Below are positions 1 through 5,261 of a stretch of DNA of 7,073 bases, one piece after another. How positions within the stretch are numbered: position 1 is the first letter of the stretch; the number at the start of each line of letters is the position of its first letter. The notes beneath the pieces were generated by a model. The model was not told the origin of the DNA. It saw only the letters and a program-made list of their open reading frames with translations, and made no database searches. The stretch is from Pseudomonadota bacterium. Lineage in GTDB: Bacteria > Pseudomonadota > Alphaproteobacteria > Azospirillales > Azospirillaceae. A program made the position numbers and the translations under genes. The stretch lies in NCBI GenBank assembly GCA_023412175.1, contig JAEYOB010000826.1:1-7073 (forward strand). The letters are read 5' to 3'.

Positions 1-462
1 GAGCCGGAGGCCGCCCTGCCCGACATGCGCATCGGCGAGCACGTGGTGATGGACTACACCAGCATGAGCCTGTCGCTGAAGATGCACCCGCTGGCGCTGC
101 TGCGCGACGGGCTGGCGGGGATCGCCCCCGCCGGCCGGCTGAAGGACGCGCGCGCCGGGGCGCGGCTGACGGTGGCCGGGCTGGTGCTGGTGCGCCAGCG
201 GCCGGGCAGCGCCCAGGGCGTCATCTTCATCACGCTGGAGGACGAGACCGGCGTCGCCAACCTCGTCGTCATGCCGCCCCTGTTCGAGCGATTCCGCAAG
301 GAGGTGATGACCGCCCGCCTGCTCGCTGCCACCGGCCGCGTCGAGCGGGAGGACGCCGTCATCCACCTGAAGGTCGAACGCTTGACCGACCTCACCCACC
401 GCCTCGCCGCGCTGACCGACGTGTCGCCGCACACCTTCCCGAAGGGGCGGAACTTCCACTGA
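1..462 (+). CDS. dnaE2: Error-prone DNA polymerase DnaE2 (ImuC), C-terminal end, partial
   Basis: This is the last 153 codons of a gene whose start lies beyond the left edge; the frame is open from base 1 to the TGA at 460-462. The visible part carries the signature SLSLKMHPLALLR (about residues 23-35 of the fragment), typical of the end of the DnaE2 helix-hairpin-helix region. It is followed by an OB-fold segment with VAGLVLVRQRPGSAQGVIFI and TLEDETGVANLVV, and by the short basic/aromatic tail PKGRNFH usual in this family. DnaE2 is the catalytic subunit of the SOS-induced mutasome, working with ImuA and ImuB in damage-tolerant synthesis; full-length members are around 1,000-1,100 residues. 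Polymerase active-site residues are outside the window, so activity cannot be judged. The replicative DnaE has a similar OB fold, but the compact C-terminus and tail fit DnaE2 better. ImuA/ImuB, if present, would lie upstream. Confidence 0.92.
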   Translation, partial: EPEAALPDMRIGEHVVMDYTSMSLSLKMHPLALLRDGLAGIAPAGRLKDARAGARLTVAGLVLVRQRPGSAQGVIFITLEDETGVANLVVMPPLFERFRKEVMTARLLAATGRVEREDAVIHLKVERLTDLTHRLAALTDVSPHTFPKGRNFH

Positions 463-478
463 CGGAAGCGCCGCGCCC

Positions 479-1051
479 CTACAGCCCCTCCACCTCGCGC
501 CCGCGTCCGTTCTCGCGCATGAAGACCACCATGTCCGGATGGTTGCGGGCGTAGTCGCGGTGGCGCGCCCGCACGGCAGAGACCAGTTCGCCGCCCCGCC
601 CCAGCAGGTCGTCGGCGAACTCGATCATGCGCAGGTTGGGCCAGGTCCTCGGACGGATGCCGACGATGGCGGCCATCACGTCGGCGGCCGGGCGCTCCGG
701 CCGGGTCTGGGCCAGCAGCATGGTCAGCGCCGCGGTCGAGCGCGAGATCCCCCTGTGGCAATGCACCAGCAGATGCCGGCACGCCTCCGGCTCGGCCATC
801 AGGTCGCGGCCGAGGCCGAGGATCGCCTCGACGTGCTCGCGCTGCGGCGGCATCTGGCCGGGGGTCGGTTCGATGATGTCGTGGAAGCGCAGCTCCAGCC
901 GCTCATGCTCGCCGTAGGCGCCGAACACCTCCAGGCCCGGATGCTCCGGGTCGAGGATGGACAGCACGTGGCTGACCCCGACGTCGCTGTGGCCGGGCAG
1001 CTCCTCGATCCCGCAGACGGTGAGGGCGAAGGGGACGAAGGACTGCGGCAT
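479..1051 (-). CDS. Cysteine-based protein tyrosine/dual-specificity phosphatase-like protein
   Basis: A 190-residue cytosolic protein with no signal peptide or membrane segment. The phosphatase loop HCHRGISRS (residues 97-105) gives the CX5R signature with nucleophile Cys98 and phosphate-binding Arg104, followed by a helix (TAALTMLLAQ) as in the PTP/DSP fold. Asp58 in RFHDIIEP is the likely general acid, judged by its position before the P-loop. The C-terminal part (IRPRTWPNLRMIEFADDLL) matches the helical end of bacterial predicted tyrosine phosphatases (COG5350-like, from memory). The substrate is unknown and may be a phosphoprotein or a small phosphorylated metabolite. The start is the ATG at 1051, with GGAG at 1062-1065, 10 nt away. 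An ATG at 1058 is closer to that site but in another frame. It converges with dnaE2 (16 bp between stops) and diverges from the dehydrogenase gene. Confidence 0.82.
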   Translation of the reverse strand: MPQSFVPFALTVCGIEELPGHSDVGVSHVLSILDPEHPGLEVFGAYGEHERLELRFHDIIEPTPGQMPPQREHVEAILGLGRDLMAEPEACRHLLVHCHRGISRSTAALTMLLAQTRPERPAADVMAAIVGIRPRTWPNLRMIEFADDLLGRGGELVSAVRARHRDYARNHPDMVVFMRENGRGREVEGL

Positions 1052-1183
1052 GGGTCATGAACTCCGGTAAGGGTGCGTCTTTCGGGAGATAGGGCGCTTC
1101 CGAGGGCAACCCATCCCCGCCCGATGGTCAAGCCTGGAAATCGCCCCCGCGCCTCCCTACGCTCAACACAGGCGTTGCATCCG

Positions 1184-1190
1184 AAGGGGA
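1184..1190 (+). promoter_or_regulatory. Ribosome-binding site that favours the second of two in-frame ATGs
   Basis: The purine run AAGGGGA directly touches the first ATG (1191), leaving no spacer, but sits exactly 6 nt before the second in-frame ATG (1197). The normal Shine-Dalgarno spacing therefore selects 1197 as the start. Confidence 0.6.
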
Positions 1191-1196
1191 ATGCCC

Positions 1197-2267
1197 ATGT
1201 CCCAGGTCCTGCTGCTCGGCGCCGGCAAGATCGGCAGCATGATCTGCCACCTGCTGCACGCCACCGGCGAGTACACGGTGACCGTGGCCGACCGCGACGA
1301 ATCCTGCCTGCGCTACATCGCCCACGACGAGGCGGCGCTGCGCACCCTCGACGTCGCCGACCCGGACGCCCTGCGCGCCGCGCTGAAGGGCCAGAATGTC
1401 GTGATCTCCGCCCTGCCCTACTACCTCAACGCCGGGGTGGCCGAGGCGGCGCGCGACGCGGGCGTCCACTATTTCGACCTGACCGAGGATGTGGCGACCA
1501 CCCGGCGCGTGCGCGCCATCGCCCGCGACGCCGACACCGCCTTCGTGCCGCAGTGCGGGCTGGCGCCGGGCTTCGTGTCGATCGCCGCCCACGACCTCGC
1601 CAAGCGGTTCGACAGCCTGCGCGACGTGTTCATGCGCGTCGGCGCGCTGCCGATCTACCCGACCAACGCGCTGAAATACAACCTGACCTGGAGCACCGAC
1701 GGCCTCATCAACGAATACTGCAATCTCTGCGAAGCGATCCACGACGGCGAGACGCGCGAGGTGCTGCCGCTGGAGGGGCTGGAGCACTTCTCGCTGGACG
1801 GCATCGAATACGAGGCGTTCAACACCTCGGGCGGGTTGGGCACGCTGTGCGACACGCTGGCCGGCAAGGTGGAGTGCCTGAACTACAAGACGGTCCGCTA
1901 CCCCGGCCACCGCGACCATGTGAAGTTCCTGACCCAGGATCTGCGCCTGAGCGGGCGGCGCGACCTGCTGAAGGACGTGCTGGAGACCGCTGTGCCGGTG
2001 ACCAAGCAGGACGTGGTTCTGGTGTTCGTCACGGTGAACGGCATGCAGGACGGCCGGCTGACGCAGGAGACCTTCGCCAAGAAGGTCTACAACGCCACCG
2101 TCGGCGGCAAGCTGTGGAGCGGCATCCAGATCACCACGGCGGCCGGCGTGTGCGCCATGGTCGATCTGCTGCGCGCCGGCAAGCTGCCCCAGCGCGGCTT
2201 CGTCCGCCAGGAGGACGCCGACCTTAAGGATTTCCTGGCGAACCGGTTCGGCCGCCATTACGCGTGA
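1197..2267 (+). CDS. Saccharopine dehydrogenase-family oxidoreductase (lysine 6-dehydrogenase-like)
   Basis: A 356-residue NAD(P)-dependent oxidoreductase. The N-terminus MSQVLLLGAGKIG carries the Rossmann GxGxxG (Gly8, Gly10, Gly13). Asp32 at the end of the second beta strand suggests NAD rather than NADP. SALPYYLN (71-78) and CGLAPGF (120-126) are the saccharopine-dehydrogenase/carboxynorspermidine-family blocks. AFNTSGGLGTL (207-217) and YKTVRYPGH (230-238) closely recall bacterial lysine 6-dehydrogenase as remembered. The family oxidises lysine-type substrates or saccharopine to aminoadipate semialdehyde or its cyclic form. The exact substrate is not readable here, and no partner LKR, aldehyde dehydrogenase or aminotransferase is in the window. 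The start was chosen by ribosome-site spacing; ATG 1191 would add two residues (MP). It is a single gene, divergent from the phosphatase gene, with an extended spacer downstream. Confidence 0.85.
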   Translation: MSQVLLLGAGKIGSMICHLLHATGEYTVTVADRDESCLRYIAHDEAALRTLDVADPDALRAALKGQNVVISALPYYLNAGVAEAARDAGVHYFDLTEDVATTRRVRAIARDADTAFVPQCGLAPGFVSIAAHDLAKRFDSLRDVFMRVGALPIYPTNALKYNLTWSTDGLINEYCNLCEAIHDGETREVLPLEGLEHFSLDGIEYEAFNTSGGLGTLCDTLAGKVECLNYKTVRYPGHRDHVKFLTQDLRLSGRRDLLKDVLETAVPVTKQDVVLVFVTVNGMQDGRLTQETFAKKVYNATVGGKLWSGIQITTAAGVCAMVDLLRAGKLPQRGFVRQEDADLKDFLANRFGRHYA

Positions 2268-2292
2268 CGGCATGCACCCCGTTACATTCACA

Positions 2293-2305
2293 CGCACATC
2301 GTGCG
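2293..2305. repeat. 13-bp dyad CGCACATCGTGCG between dehydrogenase and HD-GYP genes
   Basis: The sequence is a perfect inverted repeat of 5-bp arms around ATC, lying 26 bp after the dehydrogenase stop and just before an AT-rich stretch (ATTTGATTTGATCTCTT). It could be a short operator next to the HD-GYP promoter or a weak terminator of the upstream gene. A 5-bp stem is too short to choose between them. Confidence 0.35.
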
Positions 2306-2307
2306 AT

Positions 2308-2336
2308 TTGATTTGATCTCTTACCCGCTTTAGATG
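2308..2336 (+). promoter_or_regulatory. Possible sigma-70-type promoter for the HD-GYP gene
   Basis: TTGATT (2308-2313, 4 of 6 to TTGACA) is separated by 17 bp from TAGATG (2331-2336, 3 of 6 to TATAAT). It lies in the only AT-rich patch of the 145-bp spacer, about 75 bp before the ATG at 2413. The matches are modest, so this is a candidate only. Confidence 0.3.
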
Positions 2337-2412
2337 TTCGCGTGTACACTTGGGATCGCGGCGCCGCCTCAGGGGCGTCACCTCCACCCGTCATGGACGT
2401 CCCAAGGCCGAC

Positions 2413-4086
2413 ATGCACGCAGCCATCCAGACGCTCACCGGCGCCTTCACCGCCCGATCCGGTGCGGGGGCGGACCGCGCCCGCAGCCGGCGGGGCCTGC
2501 GGCGGGGCGTCGTCGGCCTGGCCGTGGGATTCCTGCTGCTGCTGAACGGCGCCATCGCCTTCGAGTTGCTCAACGACCACCATTCCTCGCTGGACGGCGC
2601 GGCGCGCAGCACCATGAACATGGCGCGCACCATGGAGCAGCACGCAGCGCGCGCCTTCGCCACCACGGACCAGACGCTGAACGGCGTGGCCGACATCCTG
2701 AAGGCCACCGGCGACGCCACCGATCCGCGCGCCGTCCACATCGACGAGTTCCTGGAGCGGCGCTACACCATGCCGCCGCACGTGCTGGCCATCGCCGTCC
2801 TGAACGCCGAGGGGATGGTCGCCCACGCCAGCGACATCACCGTGCGCACACCCGCCAATCTGGCCGACCGCGACTATTTCGTCCGGGCGCGCGACACCGC
2901 GACCGAGGGGATCCATGTCGGCGTGCCGGCATCCAGCCGGCTCGGCGGCCGCCCGGTCATCCCGGTCGCCCGCCGCCTCACCAACCCCGGCGGCGGCTTC
3001 GCCGGGGTGCTGGTCGCCTATCTCGACCTCACCCACTTCCAGCGCTTCTACCAGGACCTGGGCGCCGGCTTCGCCGGCACCATCGCACTGCTGCGCTCCG
3101 ACGGCACGCTGCTGGTCACCGGGCCGTACGGCGTCGCTCCGCCGGGCACCTCGCTGGCCGGCCACGCGGTGTTCAGCCGGCACCTTCCGAAATCGTCGCA
3201 CGCCACCGTGGAAGGGAGGAGCGGCTTCGGCGGGCAGGACTGGATCGCCAGCTACCGCGCCGTCGGCGACCTGCCGCTGGTCGTCGTCGCCGGCATCGAC
3301 CGGGCCGCGGTGCTGGCCGCATGGCACGACGGGCTGAACCTGCGCGTCGGGCTCGGCGTCGTGGTCTCGCTGGTGGTCATGTTCTTCGCCGTCCAGCTCG
3401 TGCGCAAAATCGACAACCTGGACGCCACCAACCGCCGTCTGGAGGAGGAATCGGGGCGCCGCAGCGAGGCCGAGGCGGCGCGCGCCGACGCGCTCCAGCG
3501 CCTCAAGACCACGCTGGCGCAGAGCGTCGAGGCGCTGGCCCACACGGTCGAGAAGCGCGACCCTTACACCGCCGGCCACCAGACTCGCGTCGCCCGGCTC
3601 TCCGAAGTGATCGCCCGACAGCTCGGCCTGCCGGAGGAGCGGGTGGGCAACATCCGCCTGGGCGCGCTGATGCACGACATCGGCAAGGTGGGCATCCCGG
3701 CGGAGCTGCTGACCAAGCCCGGCAAGCTGTCGAAGGAGGAGTTCGAGCTGATCAAGACGCACAGCAAGATCGGCTATGACATCATCCGCAACATCGACTT
3801 CGATCCGGCGGTCGCCCGCATCGCCGCCGAGCACCACGAACGCTTCGACGGCACCGGCTACCCGAAGGGCCTGAAAGGCGAGGAGATCGCGCTGGAGGCC
3901 CGGATCGTGGCGGTCGCCGACGTGGTGGAGGCGATCACCTCGCACCGCCCCTACCGCCCGGCGCTCGGGCTGGAGACGGCGCTGGCCGAGATCCGCCGCC
4001 ACCGCGGCGGGGCGCTCGACCCGGTGGTGGTGGACGCCTGCCTGGCCGCGCTGGAAAAGGACCCGACAGTGTTCGAGCCGGCGTGA
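2413..4086 (+). CDS. Cache-domain membrane sensor with HD-GYP cyclic-di-GMP phosphodiesterase
   Basis: A 557-residue inner-membrane protein. After a basic N-terminus (RSRRGLRRG) come a first transmembrane helix (about 32-52), a periplasmic region of about 255 residues with a dCache-like fold (ADRDYFVRAR at about 151-160), and a second transmembrane helix (about 310-330). A short coiled coil (about 331-379) joins these to a C-terminal HD-GYP domain. All hallmark residues are present: His389, the HD pair His421-Asp422 with Lys425 (HDIGKVGIP), His450, His474-His475, DGTGYP (479-484) and Asp503, then RPYRPAL. HD-GYP enzymes hydrolyse c-di-GMP, often to GMP, so this one probably couples an extracytoplasmic small-molecule signal to c-di-GMP loss, affecting motility or biofilm. 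There is no REC or GGDEF domain. The open frame extends upstream to a TTG at 2350, but ATG 2413, with AAGG five bases before it, gives a normal membrane-protein N-terminus. The ligand is unknown. Confidence 0.9.
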   Translation: MHAAIQTLTGAFTARSGAGADRARSRRGLRRGVVGLAVGFLLLLNGAIAFELLNDHHSSLDGAARSTMNMARTMEQHAARAFATTDQTLNGVADILKATGDATDPRAVHIDEFLERRYTMPPHVLAIAVLNAEGMVAHASDITVRTPANLADRDYFVRARDTATEGIHVGVPASSRLGGRPVIPVARRLTNPGGGFAGVLVAYLDLTHFQRFYQDLGAGFAGTIALLRSDGTLLVTGPYGVAPPGTSLAGHAVFSRHLPKSSHATVEGRSGFGGQDWIASYRAVGDLPLVVVAGIDRAAVLAAWHDGLNLRVGLGVVVSLVVMFFAVQLVRKIDNLDATNRRLEEESGRRSEAEAARADALQRLKTTLAQSVEALAHTVEKRDPYTAGHQTRVARLSEVIARQLGLPEERVGNIRLGALMHDIGKVGIPAELLTKPGKLSKEEFELIKTHSKIGYDIIRNIDFDPAVARIAAEHHERFDGTGYPKGLKGEEIALEARIVAVADVVEAITSHRPYRPALGLETALAEIRRHRGGALDPVVVDACLAALEKDPTVFEPA

Positions 4087-4101
4087 CCGGCGCCGGCCGT
4101 A

Positions 4102-4782
4102 TCAGCCCTCCTCCGCCTCCGGCGCGGGAGGGGGCGCAGGCACCGGCTTCGGGCGCGGGGCGCGCATCTTCTTCAGCAGCAGCCCGAACGGCTTGAGCAC
4201 GCGGTCGAACATCTCCGGCTCGCCCTCCAGGCGCGACACCACGAAGGCCGCGGCCTCCAGCGTCGAGACGCTCTCGCGGCGCGGCTCGCGGCGGGCCTGC
4301 CCGTACATCGACTTGAAGTGCGGGTGCAGCACGATGCGCCGGCACTTCAGCAGCCACGCGTTGCGCCACCACAGGCTCTTGGCCTGGCTCCAGGTGCCGT
4401 CCAGCAGGATGATGCCTTCCAGGTCGGCCAGGATGTCCGCGCTGTCGCGCAGCGGCGCGCCGTTCTTGTCGACGACGGCAATCTCCTCGCTGGCCGCCGC
4501 GGCGCCCTGCTTGGCCGCACCCAGGTACAGCACGCCCCAGCGCTTGTAGTCCACCTCGCGCCCGACAATGCGCTTGAGGTTCGGCCAGCTCAGCCCCACC
4601 CGCACCACGGCATTCTTGAATTGCAGCTTGGCGATGGGCGCCGTGCCGAGGATCTCGCGCTTCTCCTGCGGGTGTTCGAGGATGACGACGCAGATCCGGT
4701 TGTCCACCGGCTCCACCGCCTCGCAGACGCAGAGATGCTCGGGCTTAAGGCAATTGGCGCAATTTTCGGCAGCGGAATGCAT
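4102..4782 (-). CDS. DTW-domain tRNA-uridine aminocarboxypropyltransferase (TapT/YfiP-like)
   Basis: A 226-residue cytosolic protein. The N-terminal cysteines CANCLKPEHLCVC (Cys8, 11, 18, 20) form the likely metal-binding knuckle seen in TapT-type members. The family-defining D-x-T-W lies at DGTWSQA (Asp128, Thr130, Trp131). The downstream block RREPRRESVSTLEA (164-177) is the conserved S-T-x-E-A region. DTW proteins transfer the 3-amino-3-carboxypropyl group of SAM to a tRNA uridine (acp3U, position 47 in the E. coli YfiP case); which uridine is modified here is inferred only. The tail from 209 (PRPKPVPAPPPAPEAEEG) is proline-rich and probably disordered. The open frame runs back to 5007, but the cysteine motif begins just after ATG 4782, making the longer version unlikely; no clear Shine-Dalgarno precedes it. 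Its stop is 15 bp from the HD-GYP stop, in convergent orientation. Confidence 0.87.
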   Translation of the reverse strand: MHSAAENCANCLKPEHLCVCEAVEPVDNRICVVILEHPQEKREILGTAPIAKLQFKNAVVRVGLSWPNLKRIVGREVDYKRWGVLYLGAAKQGAAAASEEIAVVDKNGAPLRDSADILADLEGIILLDGTWSQAKSLWWRNAWLLKCRRIVLHPHFKSMYGQARREPRRESVSTLEAAAFVVSRLEGEPEMFDRVLKPFGLLLKKMRAPRPKPVPAPPPAPEAEEG

Positions 4783-4899
4783 GGACGGTCTCGGGGAGCG
4801 GCAGAGGGACGGGAATATGGGCCGGATCGGCGCCGAATGGAACCACGGACCCACCTTCGCGCGTTGCATGGGAGGGACGCCGGCGCTCCCGGCGCGAGC

Positions 4900-4913
4900 T
4901 TGACCCCGATCAA
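4900..4913. promoter_or_regulatory. FNR/FixK-type box TTGAC-CCCG-ATCAA
   Basis: The 14-bp site matches the FNR-family consensus TTGAT-N4-ATCAA at 9 of 10 defined positions; C at position 5 is common in alphaproteobacterial FNR/FixK/FnrL sites. FNR-family regulators are oxygen- or NO-responsive. The centre (between 4906 and 4907) is 99 bp before the ATG of the small gene at 5006 and 124 bp before the ATG of the DTW gene on the other strand. The better-supported target is the plus-strand small gene, because TACGTT (4937-4942) could be a -10 element. That would place the box near -41.5 of a start at about 4948, the class II activation position. It is the only such full box I found. Confidence 0.65.
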
Positions 4914-4936
4914 TGGTGGGTCCGGTTCTTGCAGAG

Positions 4937-4942
4937 TACGTT
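4937..4942 (+). promoter_or_regulatory. Candidate -10 element downstream of the FNR box
   Basis: TACGTT matches TATAAT at 3 of 6 positions, including the first two and the last base. No good -35 hexamer lies 17 bp upstream; that position is occupied by sequence just after the FNR box, as expected of an activator-dependent promoter. The predicted transcript start is about 4948-4949. The call depends on the FNR-box spacing. Confidence 0.35.
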
Positions 4943-4954
4943 TCTAGGCACACG

Positions 4955-4981
4955 GGACGGCGCGGGCACCCCCGCCCGTCC
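4955..4981 (+). promoter_or_regulatory. Strong GC hairpin in the 5' leader of the 55-codon gene
   Basis: The arms GGACGG (4955-4960) and CCGTCC (4976-4981) pair. Inside them GCGGG (4962-4966) pairs with CCCGC (4971-4975) around a CACC tetraloop, with one bulged C at 4961. This gives an 11-bp, nearly all-G/C stem starting only a few bases after the predicted transcript start and ending 12 nt before the ribosome-binding site. No U-run follows it, so it does not look like a terminator. An RNA-stability stem or a protein- or RNA-controlled leader is possible. Confidence 0.5.
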
Positions 4982-4993
4982 AAAGCTTGGGAA

Positions 4994-4999
4994 AGGAGG
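4994..4999 (+). promoter_or_regulatory. Consensus ribosome-binding site AGGAGG
   Basis: A full anti-16S match (within GAAAGGAGG, 4991-4999) lies 6 nt before the ATG at 5006 (9 nt before a tandem ATG at 5009). It is the strongest ribosome-binding site among the starts in this window and is the main reason for calling the short frame after it a gene. Confidence 0.75.
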
Positions 5000-5005
5000 C
5001 CCGCC

Positions 5006-5173
5006 ATGATGCCAGCCTACGTAGCCGCCCGGGAACTGGAGCGGCGCAGGGCCGCGGACACGGCAGAATGTGTCCGGCAGTTGCCGCTCCACGCGGAAGA
5101 CATTGCCCACCGGGAAGACCCGGAGACCGGCGCCGCGCCCCGCACCGAGCCGGACTGGGCGACGACTTACTGA
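5006..5173 (+). CDS. Uncharacterised 55-residue protein behind an FNR-type promoter
   Basis: I do not recognise this protein. It is a short, charged, soluble sequence starting MMPAYVAARELERRRAADTA, probably helical over residues 5-25. It has one cysteine (Cys22) and an acidic, proline-containing second half ending EPDWATTY. There is no signal peptide, membrane segment or metal motif. Support for its being real comes from the AGGAGG site at ideal spacing, about four fifths of codons ending in G or C (somewhat less than the neighbours), an FNR-like box and candidate -10 upstream, and a hairpin/U-rich terminator soon after its stop. The frame is open back to an ATG at 4913, but that start overlaps the operator, lies before the predicted transcript start and has no ribosome site. 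It stands alone between divergent and convergent neighbours. An alternative is that the transcript acts mainly as a regulatory RNA. Confidence 0.6.
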   Translation: MMPAYVAARELERRRAADTAECVRQLPLHAEDIAHREDPETGAAPRTEPDWATTY

Positions 5174-5198
5174 AAAACGGGGACGACGCCCCCTCCAT

Positions 5199-5223
5199 CC
5201 CTCCCCCGTTCGACGGGGAAGGG
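5199..5223. repeat. GC inverted repeat in the spacer between the small gene and matB
   Basis: CCCCGT (5204-5209) and ACGGGG (5213-5218) pair around a TCG loop. The stem extends outward with CCCT (5199-5202) and AGGG (5220-5223) across one C/A mismatch, giving 10 pairs. Such C-run/G-run palindromes are common as dispersed intergenic repeats in GC-rich alphaproteobacteria, so it may be a repeat copy. It may also act as a stem stopping transcripts from either side. Confidence 0.5.
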
Positions 5224-5230
5224 TCAGGGC

Positions 5231-5251
5231 GGGGCAAACCCCTTATTTCTT
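5231..5251 (+). terminator. Probable Rho-independent terminator of the small gene
   Basis: A compact stem GGGG (5231-5234), loop CAAA, CCCC (5239-5242) is followed at once by TTATTTCTT (5243-5251), seven T in nine bases. It lies 57 bp after the stop at 5173 and has the U-run on the plus-strand transcript only. The stem is just 4 bp, but the larger palindrome immediately upstream may assist. Read on the minus strand it has no U-run, so it is not an obvious terminator for matB. Confidence 0.45.
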
Positions 5252-5261
5252 GGCAGACGCC

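Noticed and set aside
1052..1196. Promoters in the divergent spacer between the phosphatase and dehydrogenase genes
   Set aside because: Promoters must exist here or nearby, but only weak hexamers were found (for example TACGCT at 1159-1164 with no fitting -35), so none is listed.
1073..2387. Long open frames on both strands (1073-2227 plus, 1128-2387 minus) over the dehydrogenase gene
   Set aside because: Arg/Pro/Ala-rich translations typical of off-frame reading in GC-rich DNA; the Rossmann protein in the third frame explains the region.
2224..4002. A 592-codon open frame on the minus strand opposite the HD-GYP gene
   Set aside because: It is antisense to a gene with intact family motifs, and its translation is rich in Ala, Gly, Asp, Gln and Val without domains. 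It is a mirror frame produced by strong G/C third-position bias.
4878..4894. Inverted repeat CGCCGG / CCGGCG beside the FNR box
   Set aside because: Six-base GC arms around a 5-nt loop arise often by chance at this base composition, and nothing such as a U-run or second copy supports a role.
4913..5005. N-terminal extension of the small protein from an ATG at 4913
   Set aside because: The ATG overlaps the FNR-type box, has no ribosome site and precedes the predicted transcript start. The AGGAGG at 4994-4999 points to 5006.
4783..5007. Extended N-terminus of the DTW protein starting at 5007 on the minus strand
   Set aside because: The extra residues look like random GC-rich translation and run across the FNR box and leader hairpin, whereas the family's cysteine motif begins 8 residues after ATG 4782.
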